From Pseudomonas sp. 30_B (lineage in GTDB: Bacteria > Pseudomonadota > Gammaproteobacteria > Pseudomonadales > Pseudomonadaceae), in NCBI RefSeq assembly GCF_017491605.1, contig NZ_JAFGYY010000028.1:1-64000 (forward strand): a stretch of 64,000 bases of DNA, written 5' to 3'. This document shows, one piece after another, positions 51,424-61,158 of this stretch. Below the pieces are notes generated by a model. That model had not been told where the DNA came from. It saw only the letters and a list, made by a program, of their open reading frames with translations, and did no database searches. Made by a program: the position numbers and the translations under genes. Within the stretch, counting starts at the first letter, position 1. Every line of letters starts with the position of its first letter.

Positions 51424-54258
51424 ATGACCGATTACAAAGCCACTCTGAACCTTCCCGAAACCGACTTCCCGATGAAAGCCGGCCTGCCGCAGCGCGAGCC
51501 GCAGACCCTGAAGCTCTGGAACGACATTGGCCTGTACCAGAAGCTGCGGAAGATTGGCGAAGGTCGCCCGAAATTCATCCTGCACGATGGCCCGCCCTAC
51601 GCCAACGGCAGCATCCACATCGGTCACGCGGTCAACAAGATCCTCAAGGACATCATCGTCCGCTCCAAGACCCTGGCCGGCTACGACGCCCCCTATGTGC
51701 CGGGCTGGGACTGCCACGGCCTGCCGATCGAGCACAAGGTCGAGACCACCCACGGCAAGAACCTGCCGGCGGACAAGACCCGCGAATTGTGCCGCGAATA
51801 CGCCGCCGAGCAGATCGAAGGGCAGAAGGCCGACTTCATCCGCCTGGGCGTACTGGGCGAGTGGGACAACCCCTACAAGACCATGGCGTTCGCCAACGAG
51901 GCCGGTGAAATCCGCGCCCTGGCCGAGATGGTCAAGCAGGGCTTCGTGTTCAAGGGCCTGAAGCCGGTGAACTGGTGCTTCGACTGCGGCTCGGCCCTGG
52001 CCGAAGCGGAAGTCGAGTACGCCGACAAGAAGTCCGACGCCATCGACGTCGCCTTCCCGGTGGAGGATGCCGACAAGCTGGCCGCCGCCTTTGGCCTGGA
52101 CAGCCTGCCGAAACCCGCTGCCATCGTCATCTGGACCACCACCCCCTGGACCATTCCGGCCAACCAGGCGCTGAACGTCCATCCCGAATTCACCTATGCG
52201 CTGGTCGACACCGGCGAGCGCCTGCTGGTGCTGGCCGAGGAACTGGTCGAGTCCTGCCTCGCACGCTATGGCCTGGAAGGCCAGGTCATTGCCACCGCAC
52301 AGGGTGAAACGCTGGACCTGATCCGCTTCCGCCACCCGTTCTACGAGCGCTTCTCGCCGGTCTACCTGGCCGAGTACGTCGAGCTGGGCGCCGGCACCGG
52401 CGTGGTTCACTCTTCCCCGGCCTACGGCGAGGACGACTTCCGTACCTGCAAGCAGTACGGCATGAGCAACGACGACATCCTCAGCCCCGTGCAGAGCAAT
52501 GGCGTCTACGTGGCCGACCTGCCGTTCTTCGGCGGCCAGTTCATCTGGAAGGCCAACCCGGCCATCGTCGCCAAGCTCGATGAAGTCGGCGCGCTGCTCA
52601 AGCACACCAGCATCAGCCACAGCTACATGCACTGCTGGCGCCACAAGACCCCGCTGATCTACCGCGCTACCGCGCAGTGGTTCGTCGGCATGGACAAGCA
52701 GCCGGAAACCGGCGCGCCCCTGCGCGAGCGCGCGCTGCAGGCCATCACCGAAACCGATTTCGTGCCCAACTGGGGCCAGGCGCGCCTGCACGGCATGATC
52801 GCCGGCCGTCCGGACTGGTGCATCTCGCGTCAGCGCAACTGGGGCGTGCCGATCCCGTTCTTCCTGCACAAGGCCACCGGCGAGCTGCATCCGCGCACCG
52901 TCGAGCTGATGGAAGCCGTCGCCCAGCGCGTCGAGAAAGAAGGCATCGAAGCCTGGTTCAAGCTCGACGCCGCCGAGCTGCTGGGCGATGAAGCCGCGCA
53001 GTACGACAAGATCAACGACACCCTGGACGTCTGGTTCGACTCCGGTACCACCCATTGGCACGTGCTGCGCGGCTCCCACGCCGAACTGGGCCACGCCAGC
53101 GGTCCGGCGGCCGACCTCTACCTGGAAGGCTCCGACCAGCACCGCGGCTGGTTCCATTCCTCGCTGCTGACCGGCTGCGCCATCGACGGCCACGCGCCGT
53201 ACCGCCAGCTGCTGACCCACGGCTTCACCGTGGACGAGTCGGGCCGCAAGATGTCCAAGTCCCTGGGCAACGTGATCGCTCCGCAGCAGGTCACCGATAC
53301 CCTGGGCGCCGACATCCTGCGCCTGTGGGTTTCCGCCACCGACTACTCGGGCGAGATGGCGGTTTCCCAGACCATCCTGCAGCGCAGCGCCGATGCCTAT
53401 CGCCGCATCCGCAACACCGCGCGCTTCCTGCTCTCCAACCTGTCCGGCTTCGATCCGGCCAAGGACCTGCTGCCCAACGACCAGTTGCTGGCCCTGGACC
53501 GCTGGGCCATCGACCGCGCCCTGCTGCTGCAGCGCGAGCTGGAAGAAGCCTACCGCGACTACCGCTTCTGGAACGTCTACTCCAAGGTGCACAACTTCTG
53601 CGTGCAGGAGCTGGGCGGCTTCTACCTGGACATCATCAAGGACCGCCAGTACACCACCCAGGAAAACAGCGTCGCCCGCCGTTCCTGCCAGACCGCGCTG
53701 TTCCACATCGCCGAAGCCCTGGTGCGCTGGATCGCCCCGATCCTGGCCTTCACCGCCGAGGAAATCTGGAGCTTCCTGCCGGGCGAGCGCGCCGAGTCGG
53801 TGATGCTGACCACCTGGTACGAGGGCCTGTCCGAGCTGCCGGCCGACGCCGAACTGGACCGCGCCTACTGGGACGAAGTCATGGCGGCCAAGGCTGCCGT
53901 GAACAAGGAACTGGAGAACCAGCGCAGCGCCAAGACCATCGGCGGCAACCTGCAGGCCGAGATCACCCTCTACGCCGAGGACTCCCTGGCCAAGCGCCTG
54001 GAGAAGCTGGGCAACGAGCTGCGCTTCGTGCTGATCACCTCCGCCGCCACCGTCGCGCCGCTGGCCGATGCGCCGGTCGATGCGGTCGAGAGCGAACTGC
54101 CGGGCCTGAAGCTGAAGGTGGCCAAGTCCGCCCACGCCAAGTGCGGTCGTTGCTGGCACTTCCGCGCGGACGTCGGCAGCCACGCTGCGCACCCGGAACT
54201 GTGCGGTCGCTGCGTAGAGAACATCGATGGCGCCGGTGAGGTGCGTCACTATGCCTAA
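51424..54258 (+). CDS. ileS: Isoleucyl-tRNA synthetase
   Basis: A 944-residue class I synthetase. The HIGH motif is at 65-68 (NGSIHIGHAVNK) and KMSKS at 609-613. The editing domain includes TTTPWTIPANQAL. The C-terminal zinc finger CGRCWHF...CGRCVENIDG is intact, as in the bacterial (non-eukaryote-like) type normally sensitive to mupirocin. Its last eight bases overlap the start of lspA. Confidence 0.97.
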   Translation: MTDYKATLNLPETDFPMKAGLPQREPQTLKLWNDIGLYQKLRKIGEGRPKFILHDGPPYANGSIHIGHAVNKILKDIIVRSKTLAGYDAPYVPGWDCHGLPIEHKVETTHGKNLPADKTRELCREYAAEQIEGQKADFIRLGVLGEWDNPYKTMAFANEAGEIRALAEMVKQGFVFKGLKPVNWCFDCGSALAEAEVEYADKKSDAIDVAFPVEDADKLAAAFGLDSLPKPAAIVIWTTTPWTIPANQALNVHPEFTYALVDTGERLLVLAEELVESCLARYGLEGQVIATAQGETLDLIRFRHPFYERFSPVYLAEYVELGAGTGVVHSSPAYGEDDFRTCKQYGMSNDDILSPVQSNGVYVADLPFFGGQFIWKANPAIVAKLDEVGALLKHTSISHSYMHCWRHKTPLIYRATAQWFVGMDKQPETGAPLRERALQAITETDFVPNWGQARLHGMIAGRPDWCISRQRNWGVPIPFFLHKATGELHPRTVELMEAVAQRVEKEGIEAWFKLDAAELLGDEAAQYDKINDTLDVWFDSGTTHWHVLRGSHAELGHASGPAADLYLEGSDQHRGWFHSSLLTGCAIDGHAPYRQLLTHGFTVDESGRKMSKSLGNVIAPQQVTDTLGADILRLWVSATDYSGEMAVSQTILQRSADAYRRIRNTARFLLSNLSGFDPAKDLLPNDQLLALDRWAIDRALLLQRELEEAYRDYRFWNVYSKVHNFCVQELGGFYLDIIKDRQYTTQENSVARRSCQTALFHIAEALVRWIAPILAFTAEEIWSFLPGERAESVMLTTWYEGLSELPADAELDRAYWDEVMAAKAAVNKELENQRSAKTIGGNLQAEITLYAEDSLAKRLEKLGNELRFVLITSAATVAPLADAPVDAVESELPGLKLKVAKSAHAKCGRCWHFRADVGSHAAHPELCGRCVENIDGAGEVRHYA

Positions 54259-54760
54259 CGCCGATCGCTTCGGCCGCCTGCCGTGGCTGTGGATCACCGT
54301 GGTTGTGTTAGTTCTGGACCAGATCAGCAAGGCCTTCTTCCAGGCCGAGCTGACCATGTACCAGCAGATCGTGGTCATCCCCGATCTGTTCAGCTGGACC
54401 CTGGCCTACAACACCGGCGCGGCGTTCAGTTTCCTGGCCGACGGCTCGGGCTGGCAGCGCTGGCTGTTCGCCCTGATCGCCATCGTGGTGAGCGCCGTGC
54501 TGGTGGTCTGGCTCAAGCGCCTGAAGCGCGGCGAGACCTGGCTGGCCATTGCCCTGGCACTGGTGCTGGGCGGTGCGCTGGGCAATCTGTACGACCGCAT
54601 CGTGCTCGGTCACGTGGTCGACTTCATCCTGGTGCACTGGCAGAACCGCTGGTATTTCCCGGCGTTCAACCTGGCTGACAGCGCCATCACTGTCGGCGCC
54701 GTCATGCTGGCGCTGGACATGTTCAAATCGAAGAATTCCGGAGAGACCGCCCATGGCTGA
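54251..54760 (+). CDS. lspA: Lipoprotein signal peptidase (SPase II)
   Basis: A 169-residue inner-membrane aspartyl protease with four hydrophobic segments that removes signal peptides from prolipoproteins. Catalytic aspartates lie in GNLYDRIVLGHVVDFI and FNLADSAITVG; NTGAAFSFLAD is another conserved block. It overlaps ileS upstream (eight bases) and fkpB downstream (eight bases), so all three are translationally linked. Confidence 0.96.
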   Translation: MPNADRFGRLPWLWITVVVLVLDQISKAFFQAELTMYQQIVVIPDLFSWTLAYNTGAAFSFLADGSGWQRWLFALIAIVVSAVLVVWLKRLKRGETWLAIALALVLGGALGNLYDRIVLGHVVDFILVHWQNRWYFPAFNLADSAITVGAVMLALDMFKSKNSGETAHG

Positions 54761-55205
54761 GATTTCTGAAACCGTTCAGCGCATCGGTGCGGATACCCAG
54801 GTCACCCTGCATTTCGCCCTCAAGCTGGAAGACGGCAACGTCGTCGACAGCACCTTCGACAAGCAGCCGGCCACCTTCAAGGTCGGCGACGGCAACCTGC
54901 TGCCGGGCTTCGAGCAGGCGCTGTTCGGCCTCAAGGCCGGCGACAAGCGCACCCTGACCATCGAGCCGGAGCTGGGCTTCGGCCAGCCGAACCCGGCCAA
55001 CGTGCAGGTGATGCCGCGCGACCAGTTCCAGGACATGGAGCTGGCCGAGGGCCTGCTGGTGATCTTCAACGACGCCGCCAAGACCGAGCTGCCGGGCATC
55101 GTCAAAGCCTTCGATGACCAGCGTGTCACCATCGACTTCAATCACCCGCTGGCCGGTAAAACGCTGGCGTTTGAAGTGGATATTATCGACGTACAACCAG
55201 CCTGA
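54753..55205 (+). CDS. fkpB: FKBP-type isomerase FkpB (SlyD-like)
   Basis: A 150-residue prolyl isomerase/chaperone with an FKBP domain (QVTLHFALKLEDGNVVDSTFD, NLLPGFEQALFGLKAGDKRTL) interrupted by the insert-in-flap chaperone domain, and without SlyD's His-rich tail. It starts within the last codons of lspA, with GGAGAG upstream. Cytoplasmic. Always next to ispH in this group. Confidence 0.93.
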   Translation: MAEISETVQRIGADTQVTLHFALKLEDGNVVDSTFDKQPATFKVGDGNLLPGFEQALFGLKAGDKRTLTIEPELGFGQPNPANVQVMPRDQFQDMELAEGLLVIFNDAAKTELPGIVKAFDDQRVTIDFNHPLAGKTLAFEVDIIDVQPA

Positions 55206-55270
55206 TCGGCGGCGCGTCGGCCAGAATTTCCGTTTAAGCGTCCGGGACGCTACGTCCACCCGAGGCCACC

Positions 55271-56215
55271 ATGCAAATCAAACTCGCCAATCCCCGCGGC
55301 TTCTGCGCCGGCGTCGACCGGGCGATCGAGATCGTCAACCGCGCCCTCGACGTGTTCGGCCCGCCGATCTACGTGCGCCATGAAGTGGTGCACAACAAGT
55401 TCGTGGTGGAAAACCTGCGCAACCGCGGCGCCGTGTTCGTCGAGGAACTCGACCAGGTGCCGGACGACACCATCGTTATCTTCAGCGCCCACGGCGTTTC
55501 CCAGGCCGTGCGCAAGGAGGCCGAGAACCGTGGCCTGAAGGTCTTCGATGCGACCTGCCCGCTGGTGACCAAGGTGCATATGGAAGTGGTGCGCTACAGC
55601 CGCGATGGCCATGAGTGCATCCTGATCGGCCACGAAGGACATCCGGAAGTGGAAGGCACCATGGGGCAGTATGACGACTCCAACGGCGGCGCCATCTACC
55701 TGGTGGAAGACGAGGACGACGTGGCTGCGCTGGAGGTTCGCAACCCTGAGGCATTGCACTTCGTCACCCAGACCACCCTGTCGATGGACGACACCTCCAA
55801 GGTGATCGACGCCCTGCGCGCCAAGTTCCCGCACATCCAGGGGCCGCGCAAGAACGACATCTGCTACGCCACCCAGAACCGCCAGGACGCGGTGAAGGAG
55901 CTGGCCGACCAGTGCGACCTGGTGCTGGTGGTGGGCAGCCCGAACAGCTCCAATTCCAACCGCCTGCGCGAGCTGGCCGAGCGCATGGGCACCCCGGGTT
56001 ACCTGATCGACGGCGCCGAAGACCTGAAAAAAGAGTGGTTCGACGGCGTGCAGCGCATCGGCATCACCGCCGGCGCTTCGGCACCGGAAGTCCTGGTGCG
56101 CGGTGTGATCCAGCAGCTGCGCGAGTGGGGCGCGGAGCCTGAAGTGGAGCTGGATGGCCGGGAGGAGAACATCACCTTCTCGATGCCCAAGGAACTGCGG
56201 GTGAAGGCGGTCTGA
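55271..56215 (+). CDS. ispH: 4-hydroxy-3-methylbut-2-enyl diphosphate reductase
   Basis: A 314-residue iron-sulfur enzyme, last step of the MEP isoprenoid pathway, giving IPP and DMAPP. The three cluster cysteines are in PRGFCAGVDRAIEIV, FDATCPLVTKVH and NDICYATQNRQ; GSPNSSNSNRL is also diagnostic. It supplies precursors for IspB encoded 11 kb away. The operon ends at a strong hairpin. Confidence 0.96.
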   Translation: MQIKLANPRGFCAGVDRAIEIVNRALDVFGPPIYVRHEVVHNKFVVENLRNRGAVFVEELDQVPDDTIVIFSAHGVSQAVRKEAENRGLKVFDATCPLVTKVHMEVVRYSRDGHECILIGHEGHPEVEGTMGQYDDSNGGAIYLVEDEDDVAALEVRNPEALHFVTQTTLSMDDTSKVIDALRAKFPHIQGPRKNDICYATQNRQDAVKELADQCDLVLVVGSPNSSNSNRLRELAERMGTPGYLIDGAEDLKKEWFDGVQRIGITAGASAPEVLVRGVIQQLREWGAEPEVELDGREENITFSMPKELRVKAV

Positions 56216-56243
56216 AGAAGGCCGGAGAAATAAGCCCGGAGAC

Positions 56244-56273
56244 AAAAAGCCCGATCCTGTGATCGGGCTTTTT
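56244..56273. terminator. Bidirectional terminator between ispH and pilE
   Basis: AAAAAGCCCGATC, CTGT loop, GATCGGGCTTTTT, between the convergent ispH and pilE genes. Confidence 0.93.
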
Positions 56274-56289
56274 CATGGGCGACTGTCCG

Positions 56290-56742
56290 TCAGCGGCGCC
56301 AGCACTGGCTCAGGGTGGCGCCGCTGCCCTGGCCCTTTACCCCCGCGTTGTTCAACGTCAGGGTGCCGCAGCTGTCGCCGGACATCGCGCCCTTGGGCGT
56401 CGCGCTCAGCACATAGGTGGTTGCCGTCGGGGTTCCGGAGAACGCCAGGCTGTAGTACTGGGTAGCGCCATCCTTGGGGGACTCGGTGAAGGGGAGGGTG
56501 ACGGCGGCGTCCGCGCTGGTGGTGTAGCGGCCGTTGGTGGTGTAGTAGCGCTCCATGAACTGCGCCAGTTCCATGAGCGATGCCTGGGCATCCGCGCGTC
56601 GGGCCTTCCTTACGTATTCCTGATAGGACGGGTAGGCCACGGCGGCGATGATGGCGACGATCGCCAACACCACCATCAGTTCGATCAGGGTGAAGCCGCG
56701 GCTGTGCTGCCGGCGGTCGGCCTTGGGTACTGCTGGGAACAT
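56290..56742 (-). CDS. pilE: Minor pilin PilE
   Basis: A 150-residue type IV pilin-like protein. The prepilin leader ends RQHSRG before FTLIELMVVLAIVAIIAAVAYPSYQEYV, with Glu+5 present. A C-terminal pair of cysteines (SGDSCGTLTL...LSQCWRR) fits the usual disulfide loop. I chose ATG 56742, which has GGAG nine bases upstream; ATG 56757 overlaps the pilY1 stop as TAATG and is the alternative. Last gene of the minor-pilin operon; primes pilus assembly with PilVWX and FimU. Confidence 0.9.
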   Translation of the reverse strand: MFPAVPKADRRQHSRGFTLIELMVVLAIVAIIAAVAYPSYQEYVRKARRADAQASLMELAQFMERYYTTNGRYTTSADAAVTLPFTESPKDGATQYYSLAFSGTPTATTYVLSATPKGAMSGDSCGTLTLNNAGVKGQGSGATLSQCWRR

Positions 56743-56756
56743 CACTGCTTTCTCCA

Positions 56757-59700
56757 TTATCGATTCACTTCGCGCCAGGACAGTCGTCCCGAGGTCCGGT
56801 TTCCAGGCGGCACCGGAGCGCATTGCGGTTCTCCGCCCTTGGAGCCGACGTAGCAGATCAGGTCGTCGCCATCGTCCTTGCTGAAGAAGCTCGGGGTCTT
56901 GATGACGCCGTCGGTCGAGTCGCTGATGCCTGAGTAAGGGATCCTGTTGCCCTCGCTGTCGGTGTAGTAGTCGTGATCGTCGATCACGCCGTCGCCGTTG
57001 GCATCGAAGTAGTTGTACGCCAGACGGCCATTGCCCAGGGCGTCCAGCGCCATGATCCAGCTGATGCCGCCACCGGTGCAGGGATCGTCGGAGGGCGTCA
57101 GCGAGGTAAAGGTGACGCTGCCGCCGCGCAACACGGGGCGGGATACCACGCGTTCGCCGGTCAGGGTATCGCTGCCGCCCTGGGCCTGTTTCCACAGCAG
57201 GTCGAGGTACCAGCCTTTTTTCGCCGTGGTCATGGCGTTATTGCTGACCACGCGAAGCTTGTTGTCACCGATGGTTTGCTGGCCGAGGATCTTCTGCTCC
57301 AGCAGGTTGTCGCGGGTAACGGCAACGCCGGAATCGACGATGCCGTAGAAGGACTCGATGCGCGGATTCTGCTGCAGGTCGGTATCGGTCGTCTGGTAGA
57401 AGCTGCCGGTGCCGAACAGCACCATGGGCTTGCCATCGGTGTTCAACGCAGCGGCCAGCGGCGCGGTGATCGGTTGAGCCCGGTTGGCGCCATCCTGTGC
57501 CTGGAACAGCGCGCCGCCGTTCAGCGAGTCGGGCGCGGCCCAGTTGCCCGGGTCGGTGCCGGTGATATCCAGGCGCCATAGATTGCCCAGGGTATCGCCG
57601 ACATAGATGCGGTCGGCGACCCGATCATTGTTGATATCGATGGCCAACGGATCGGCCAGGCCTCCGCTGGTGGTGATGGTGAATTTCCTGATCACCGAAC
57701 CGTCGGCGGCATCCAGAATCCACACCTGGCCGCTGCTGACCGCGTTGTTCACGAAGCCGCTGCTGACGATCACGCCGAACTTGCCGTTGGCCAGCGCGAC
57801 GATGGCGGGGCGCTGCATGGGATTGCCCATTTCCGGCGCTGTGAACTCCCACAGAACCTTGCCGCTGGTCATGTTGCTCGGGTCGCTGACATCCAGCGCG
57901 AATACGCTCCTGCCGCCTGCGCCGGTAGTGCCGACGACGATGCTCTTCCAGCTCGAACCGATGTAGACGTCGGAGAAGGCGGGAGAACCGTCCACATAGT
58001 AGCGGTGGCTGTATTCGGGTTGCGTCAGCTGATAGAGGTTGTCGGCGATGGCGCGCGGGACGTAGGCGAAGAGCTCGGCCCCGCCATTGCTCAGGGTGCC
58101 GTCGAAACCGTGGAGCATGCCGTCGTTCGCCCCCAGGACCACCAGCGGTTTCTTGCTCTTGTAGCTGCTGCTGGCGCGGTAGGTGAGGTAGGCCGGGCCG
58201 GCGTTGCCCCATTGGCTGCCGGTCAGCAGGTTGTAGCCGAAGTCCTGGTTGGCAACGTATTGCGGGTCGGAATTGACGATGTCGCCCAGCCGGCTGCCGC
58301 GCTCGCGGTAGGGGTTGGTCGGGTTGCTGGTGCTGACTTCGCGGCTGCGGTCCCCGCGCAGGAATGCCAGACGGTTCTGGGCTTCCGCTTCGGTGACGGA
58401 GGTGGCGGCATCGGCGGTACGCCTGAGCGCCAATCGGGTGTCGGCATCCAGGGCATCCCAGCTGAAGTCGACGCCGTGGGTACTGGTGGAGTAGCTGTTG
58501 CTGGCCCGGCCCGTGAGGGTGTTGGCGGTGAAGATCTTGCGCGCCGAAAGGTCGGTGAGCGCATCCAGTTTGGTGGCGGCGCTCCAGCTGGGTGTGGTCG
58601 CGACCACGCCGCTGCCGTTGACGCTCTTGGCCTGCAGGTCGCCGCTCCAGTGTTCGCTGTTGTACTGCGACTGGTAGATCGCGCTGCCGGTATCCAGTTG
58701 GGTGGAGTTGGTCGCCAGCGAGGTGGTCGAACTGCGGACCTCCTGGACGATCCGGGCGAAGGCGGTCTTCAGGCTGCTGACCATCTTTTCCGCGTCGCTG
58801 GCGACGAAGAAGTTGTCCGGGCGCTTGTCGCCGGTGGACAGCGTTTCACCATTGGTCCACCAGAGGTCGTCGGTCAGTCTGGCGGTCGAACCGTAGGGAT
58901 CGAAATTGGTCGGGACCTTGAAGCCGCCGTATTTGGCGGCGAGCCAATACTGGTTCTTGGCGCGGCCTTCGAGTTTCTGGTTTTCCCGGACATCCACCCA
59001 GTAGGTGGTAACGGTCTGCTTGCCGCTCATGCTCGGGCGTATGTCCTTGGTGTGGGAGTCATAGGCCAGGCCGGCGATGTAGGCGGAGTTGTTGCGGCCG
59101 CTGTAGCTTGCGGAGCTTTCGTAGAGATTGACCTTTTCGAGGTCACCGACCTTGGCGGTGGCCTTGACGACATCGACTGTGCCATCGCTGCTGACCGCGT
59201 TCGGTTTGCCTGGCTCATCGGTTCCGGAGGTTTCCCCGGGCAGGTTCTTGTCCCGGTGGGTGTTCACGTCGCCGATTCCGAGGATGACGTTCTTCTGGCA
59301 GGCGTAGGTGATGGGGTCGTTCCACGCGGTGACGACGGGGAATCCATCGGCCATGGTGTAGAGGTTGGAGGTGATGTTGCTGTATTCGGGAACGTTGCCC
59401 TGTTTCTTGAAGTAGCGGATCGCGGTGTAGTAGAACTCGCTGACCGGGTCGTGGCTCTTGTGAAGCTCATCGGTCATGGAGCCGAACTTGTTGATGTAGT
59501 TGATCACGCCGCTGCGGCTGACACCGCCGCCGGTGGCTTCGGCATCGGCCGGGTTGGGATTGCTGGCGAAGATGCCGGTCTCGGGATCCCACTCCTTCTG
59601 CAGGTTATCGTCGCCGCCTTCGCCCAGCGTCGGGCCGATGTACTTCTGGTTGGCGCGCAGGACACCGCCGTCGCGCAGCATATTGGAGTCGTTCAGGTAG

Positions 59701-60665
59701 CTGAAGGCGCTGTAGCGAAGGGTGTTGGCGTACTGTTGCAGGAGCCCCTCGGGCTTGTAGTTGCTGCCATAGCGCTTGCAGTTGCTTTCCGGCATCGCGT
59801 TGTTGCAGACCTGCACCTGGACGCGCACGCGATAGATGCTCTTGGTGGTTTTCTTGTCGACGGCGTAAGAAGTCACCAGCCCGCCGGATCCCCACTGGGC
59901 GCTGTTGCCTTCGTCGTAATCCACCCAGCGCTTGGTGCTTTCAGTGCCGCCGTCGCTCCCGCCGAGTCCGTCGGTGGCATTGGCGAACATCATGTCGTAG
60001 TTGAGTCCCTGGAGGCGGACGTAGAACCCGCCCCAGTCGCTGGAGGCCGGTGTTGCGCCGGTGATTTCCGACTTCGGCAACAGTCCCTGCTCGCTGATCA
60101 TCCGGTTGCCGGCGCTGCTCTGCCCGGAATGGCGGGCCTTCTGCAGCACGGTAAGGCTGTCGGTGTCCTGAATCCGGTTGCCGCCGGTCAGGGCGCTGCG
60201 GAAGGGGTCGATGGTCGGGGTGCCCGCCCAGTTCAGGAAGTTGCCGCTCCATTCCTTCTTCGAGGTACCGACGTTGCATTTGCGGGCGCTGGCTTTGCCG
60301 ACGGGATAGAAATAGGTGCCGGTGATCTTCTGCGCATCGGCATTATTCAGCGCGCGGTACGCGGTGTAGTCGTAGAGGCTGTTGTTCTTGTCGTAGGTGT
60401 AGCGATAGCACTTTTCCGGATCGAAATAGCCGATGTACTTGATGTCCGAGCTGTAGGCGCCCAGGTTTGCCACGGACAGGATGGTGGGCCACTCCACCGA
60501 CGGCGTCAGCGCCAGGCTGCCCGGTACGTTGGAGCTGCCCAGCAGCATGGGCGTCTGGGACACCGCGGCCTGGACTTCGATGGCCTGCACGAGGATCAGG
60601 CTGAAGCTGAGGAACGACGAGCACCAGACTCCCAGCTTCCTCGGGGTTGCACGTTTCTTGAGCAT
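56757..60665 (-). CDS. pilY1: PilY1-type pilus tip adhesin, variant N-terminus
   Basis: A 1302-residue exported protein (PAO1 PilY1 is about 1160). Signal peptide to about residue 33. The C-terminal beta-propeller is clear, with FLRGDRSRE (RGD at 770-772), RLGDIVNSDPQYV and the calcium loop DINNDRVAD at 1010-1018; a further EF-hand-like DANGDGVIDDHD is at 1221-1232. In the N-terminal half the usual von Willebrand MIDAS (DxSGSM) of PilY1 is not visible; instead it reads PTILSVANLGAYSSDIKYIGYFDPEKCYRY. It is needed for pilus extension, adhesion and surface sensing. No pilY2 follows. Confidence 0.92.
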   Translation of the reverse strand: MLKKRATPRKLGVWCSSFLSFSLILVQAIEVQAAVSQTPMLLGSSNVPGSLALTPSVEWPTILSVANLGAYSSDIKYIGYFDPEKCYRYTYDKNNSLYDYTAYRALNNADAQKITGTYFYPVGKASARKCNVGTSKKEWSGNFLNWAGTPTIDPFRSALTGGNRIQDTDSLTVLQKARHSGQSSAGNRMISEQGLLPKSEITGATPASSDWGGFYVRLQGLNYDMMFANATDGLGGSDGGTESTKRWVDYDEGNSAQWGSGGLVTSYAVDKKTTKSIYRVRVQVQVCNNAMPESNCKRYGSNYKPEGLLQQYANTLRYSAFSYLNDSNMLRDGGVLRANQKYIGPTLGEGGDDNLQKEWDPETGIFASNPNPADAEATGGGVSRSGVINYINKFGSMTDELHKSHDPVSEFYYTAIRYFKKQGNVPEYSNITSNLYTMADGFPVVTAWNDPITYACQKNVILGIGDVNTHRDKNLPGETSGTDEPGKPNAVSSDGTVDVVKATAKVGDLEKVNLYESSASYSGRNNSAYIAGLAYDSHTKDIRPSMSGKQTVTTYWVDVRENQKLEGRAKNQYWLAAKYGGFKVPTNFDPYGSTARLTDDLWWTNGETLSTGDKRPDNFFVASDAEKMVSSLKTAFARIVQEVRSSTTSLATNSTQLDTGSAIYQSQYNSEHWSGDLQAKSVNGSGVVATTPSWSAATKLDALTDLSARKIFTANTLTGRASNSYSTSTHGVDFSWDALDADTRLALRRTADAATSVTEAEAQNRLAFLRGDRSREVSTSNPTNPYRERGSRLGDIVNSDPQYVANQDFGYNLLTGSQWGNAGPAYLTYRASSSYKSKKPLVVLGANDGMLHGFDGTLSNGGAELFAYVPRAIADNLYQLTQPEYSHRYYVDGSPAFSDVYIGSSWKSIVVGTTGAGGRSVFALDVSDPSNMTSGKVLWEFTAPEMGNPMQRPAIVALANGKFGVIVSSGFVNNAVSSGQVWILDAADGSVIRKFTITTSGGLADPLAIDINNDRVADRIYVGDTLGNLWRLDITGTDPGNWAAPDSLNGGALFQAQDGANRAQPITAPLAAALNTDGKPMVLFGTGSFYQTTDTDLQQNPRIESFYGIVDSGVAVTRDNLLEQKILGQQTIGDNKLRVVSNNAMTTAKKGWYLDLLWKQAQGGSDTLTGERVVSRPVLRGGSVTFTSLTPSDDPCTGGGISWIMALDALGNGRLAYNYFDANGDGVIDDHDYYTDSEGNRIPYSGISDSTDGVIKTPSFFSKDDGDDLICYVGSKGGEPQCAPVPPGNRTSGRLSWREVNR

Positions 60666-60687
60666 GTAGGAATTCTCGAAAGGCTGG

Positions 60688-61158
60688 TCAGCGCTTGATG
60701 TACATCGACTTCAGCTGATAGGTGGATGCGGTGCTGCCGTCGGCGTTCTGCACGGCGCCGAATCCCTGCGCCTCCACTCTCACGACGGCGACGGTGATGG
60801 GGGCGCCGGCTTCCAGTGACGAGCCCGCCCTCACGATGGTGACGCCCGGCAGGGTGGTCAGCCGGTACTTGGGAGTGGTCAGCCCCGAGATGTCGCTGGC
60901 GTCGTCCCAGGCGCTGCTGGAGACATAGTCCTGCCAGTGGCTAACCGACTTGGCCTTGACCGCGGCTTCGCCCTGCCGCATCGCCGCTTCCGCGGCCTGT
61001 AGCGCATGGCTTTCATCGCGCAGGTTGCCGGCCATGCGTTCCTGCAGGCTGGTGCTGCGCATGCTGCTTATGCCGATGACGGTGAGGAGCAGGAGCATGA
61101 TCAGTGCGATGAGCAGCACCGCGCCCTGCTGTGCCCGGGGCGTCCCGTTGATGTTCAT
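60688..61158 (-). CDS. pilX: Minor pilin PilX
   Basis: A 156-residue protein with the PilX N-terminal pattern: QQGAVLLIALIMLLLLTVIGISSMRSTSLQERMAGNLRD and AEAAMRQGEAA. Position 5 of the mature helix is Leu rather than Glu, as commonly found in PilX. Its ATG overlaps the pilW stop (ATGA). A 22-base gap separates it from pilY1. Confidence 0.9.
   Translation of the reverse strand: MNINGTPRAQQGAVLLIALIMLLLLTVIGISSMRSTSLQERMAGNLRDESHALQAAEAAMRQGEAAVKAKSVSHWQDYVSSSAWDDASDISGLTTPKYRLTTLPGVTIVRAGSSLEAGAPITVAVVRVEAQGFGAVQNADGSTASTYQLKSMYIKR

Noticed and set aside
48826..54378. Minus-strand open frame of 1850 codons opposite murJ, ribF and ileS
   Set aside because: It is the antisense shadow of three certain genes in GC-rich DNA; its composition is low-complexity Arg/Gln/Gly/His with no domain, and no ribosome site was seen.
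58005..60698. Plus-strand open frame of 897 codons opposite pilY1
   Set aside because: Shadow of pilY1, whose product has propeller and calcium-loop motifs; the antisense product is repetitive Gly/Val/Ala.
60688..61158. pilX as defective because Glu+5 is missing
   Set aside because: PilX proteins commonly lack Glu+5, and the rest of the family pattern is intact.
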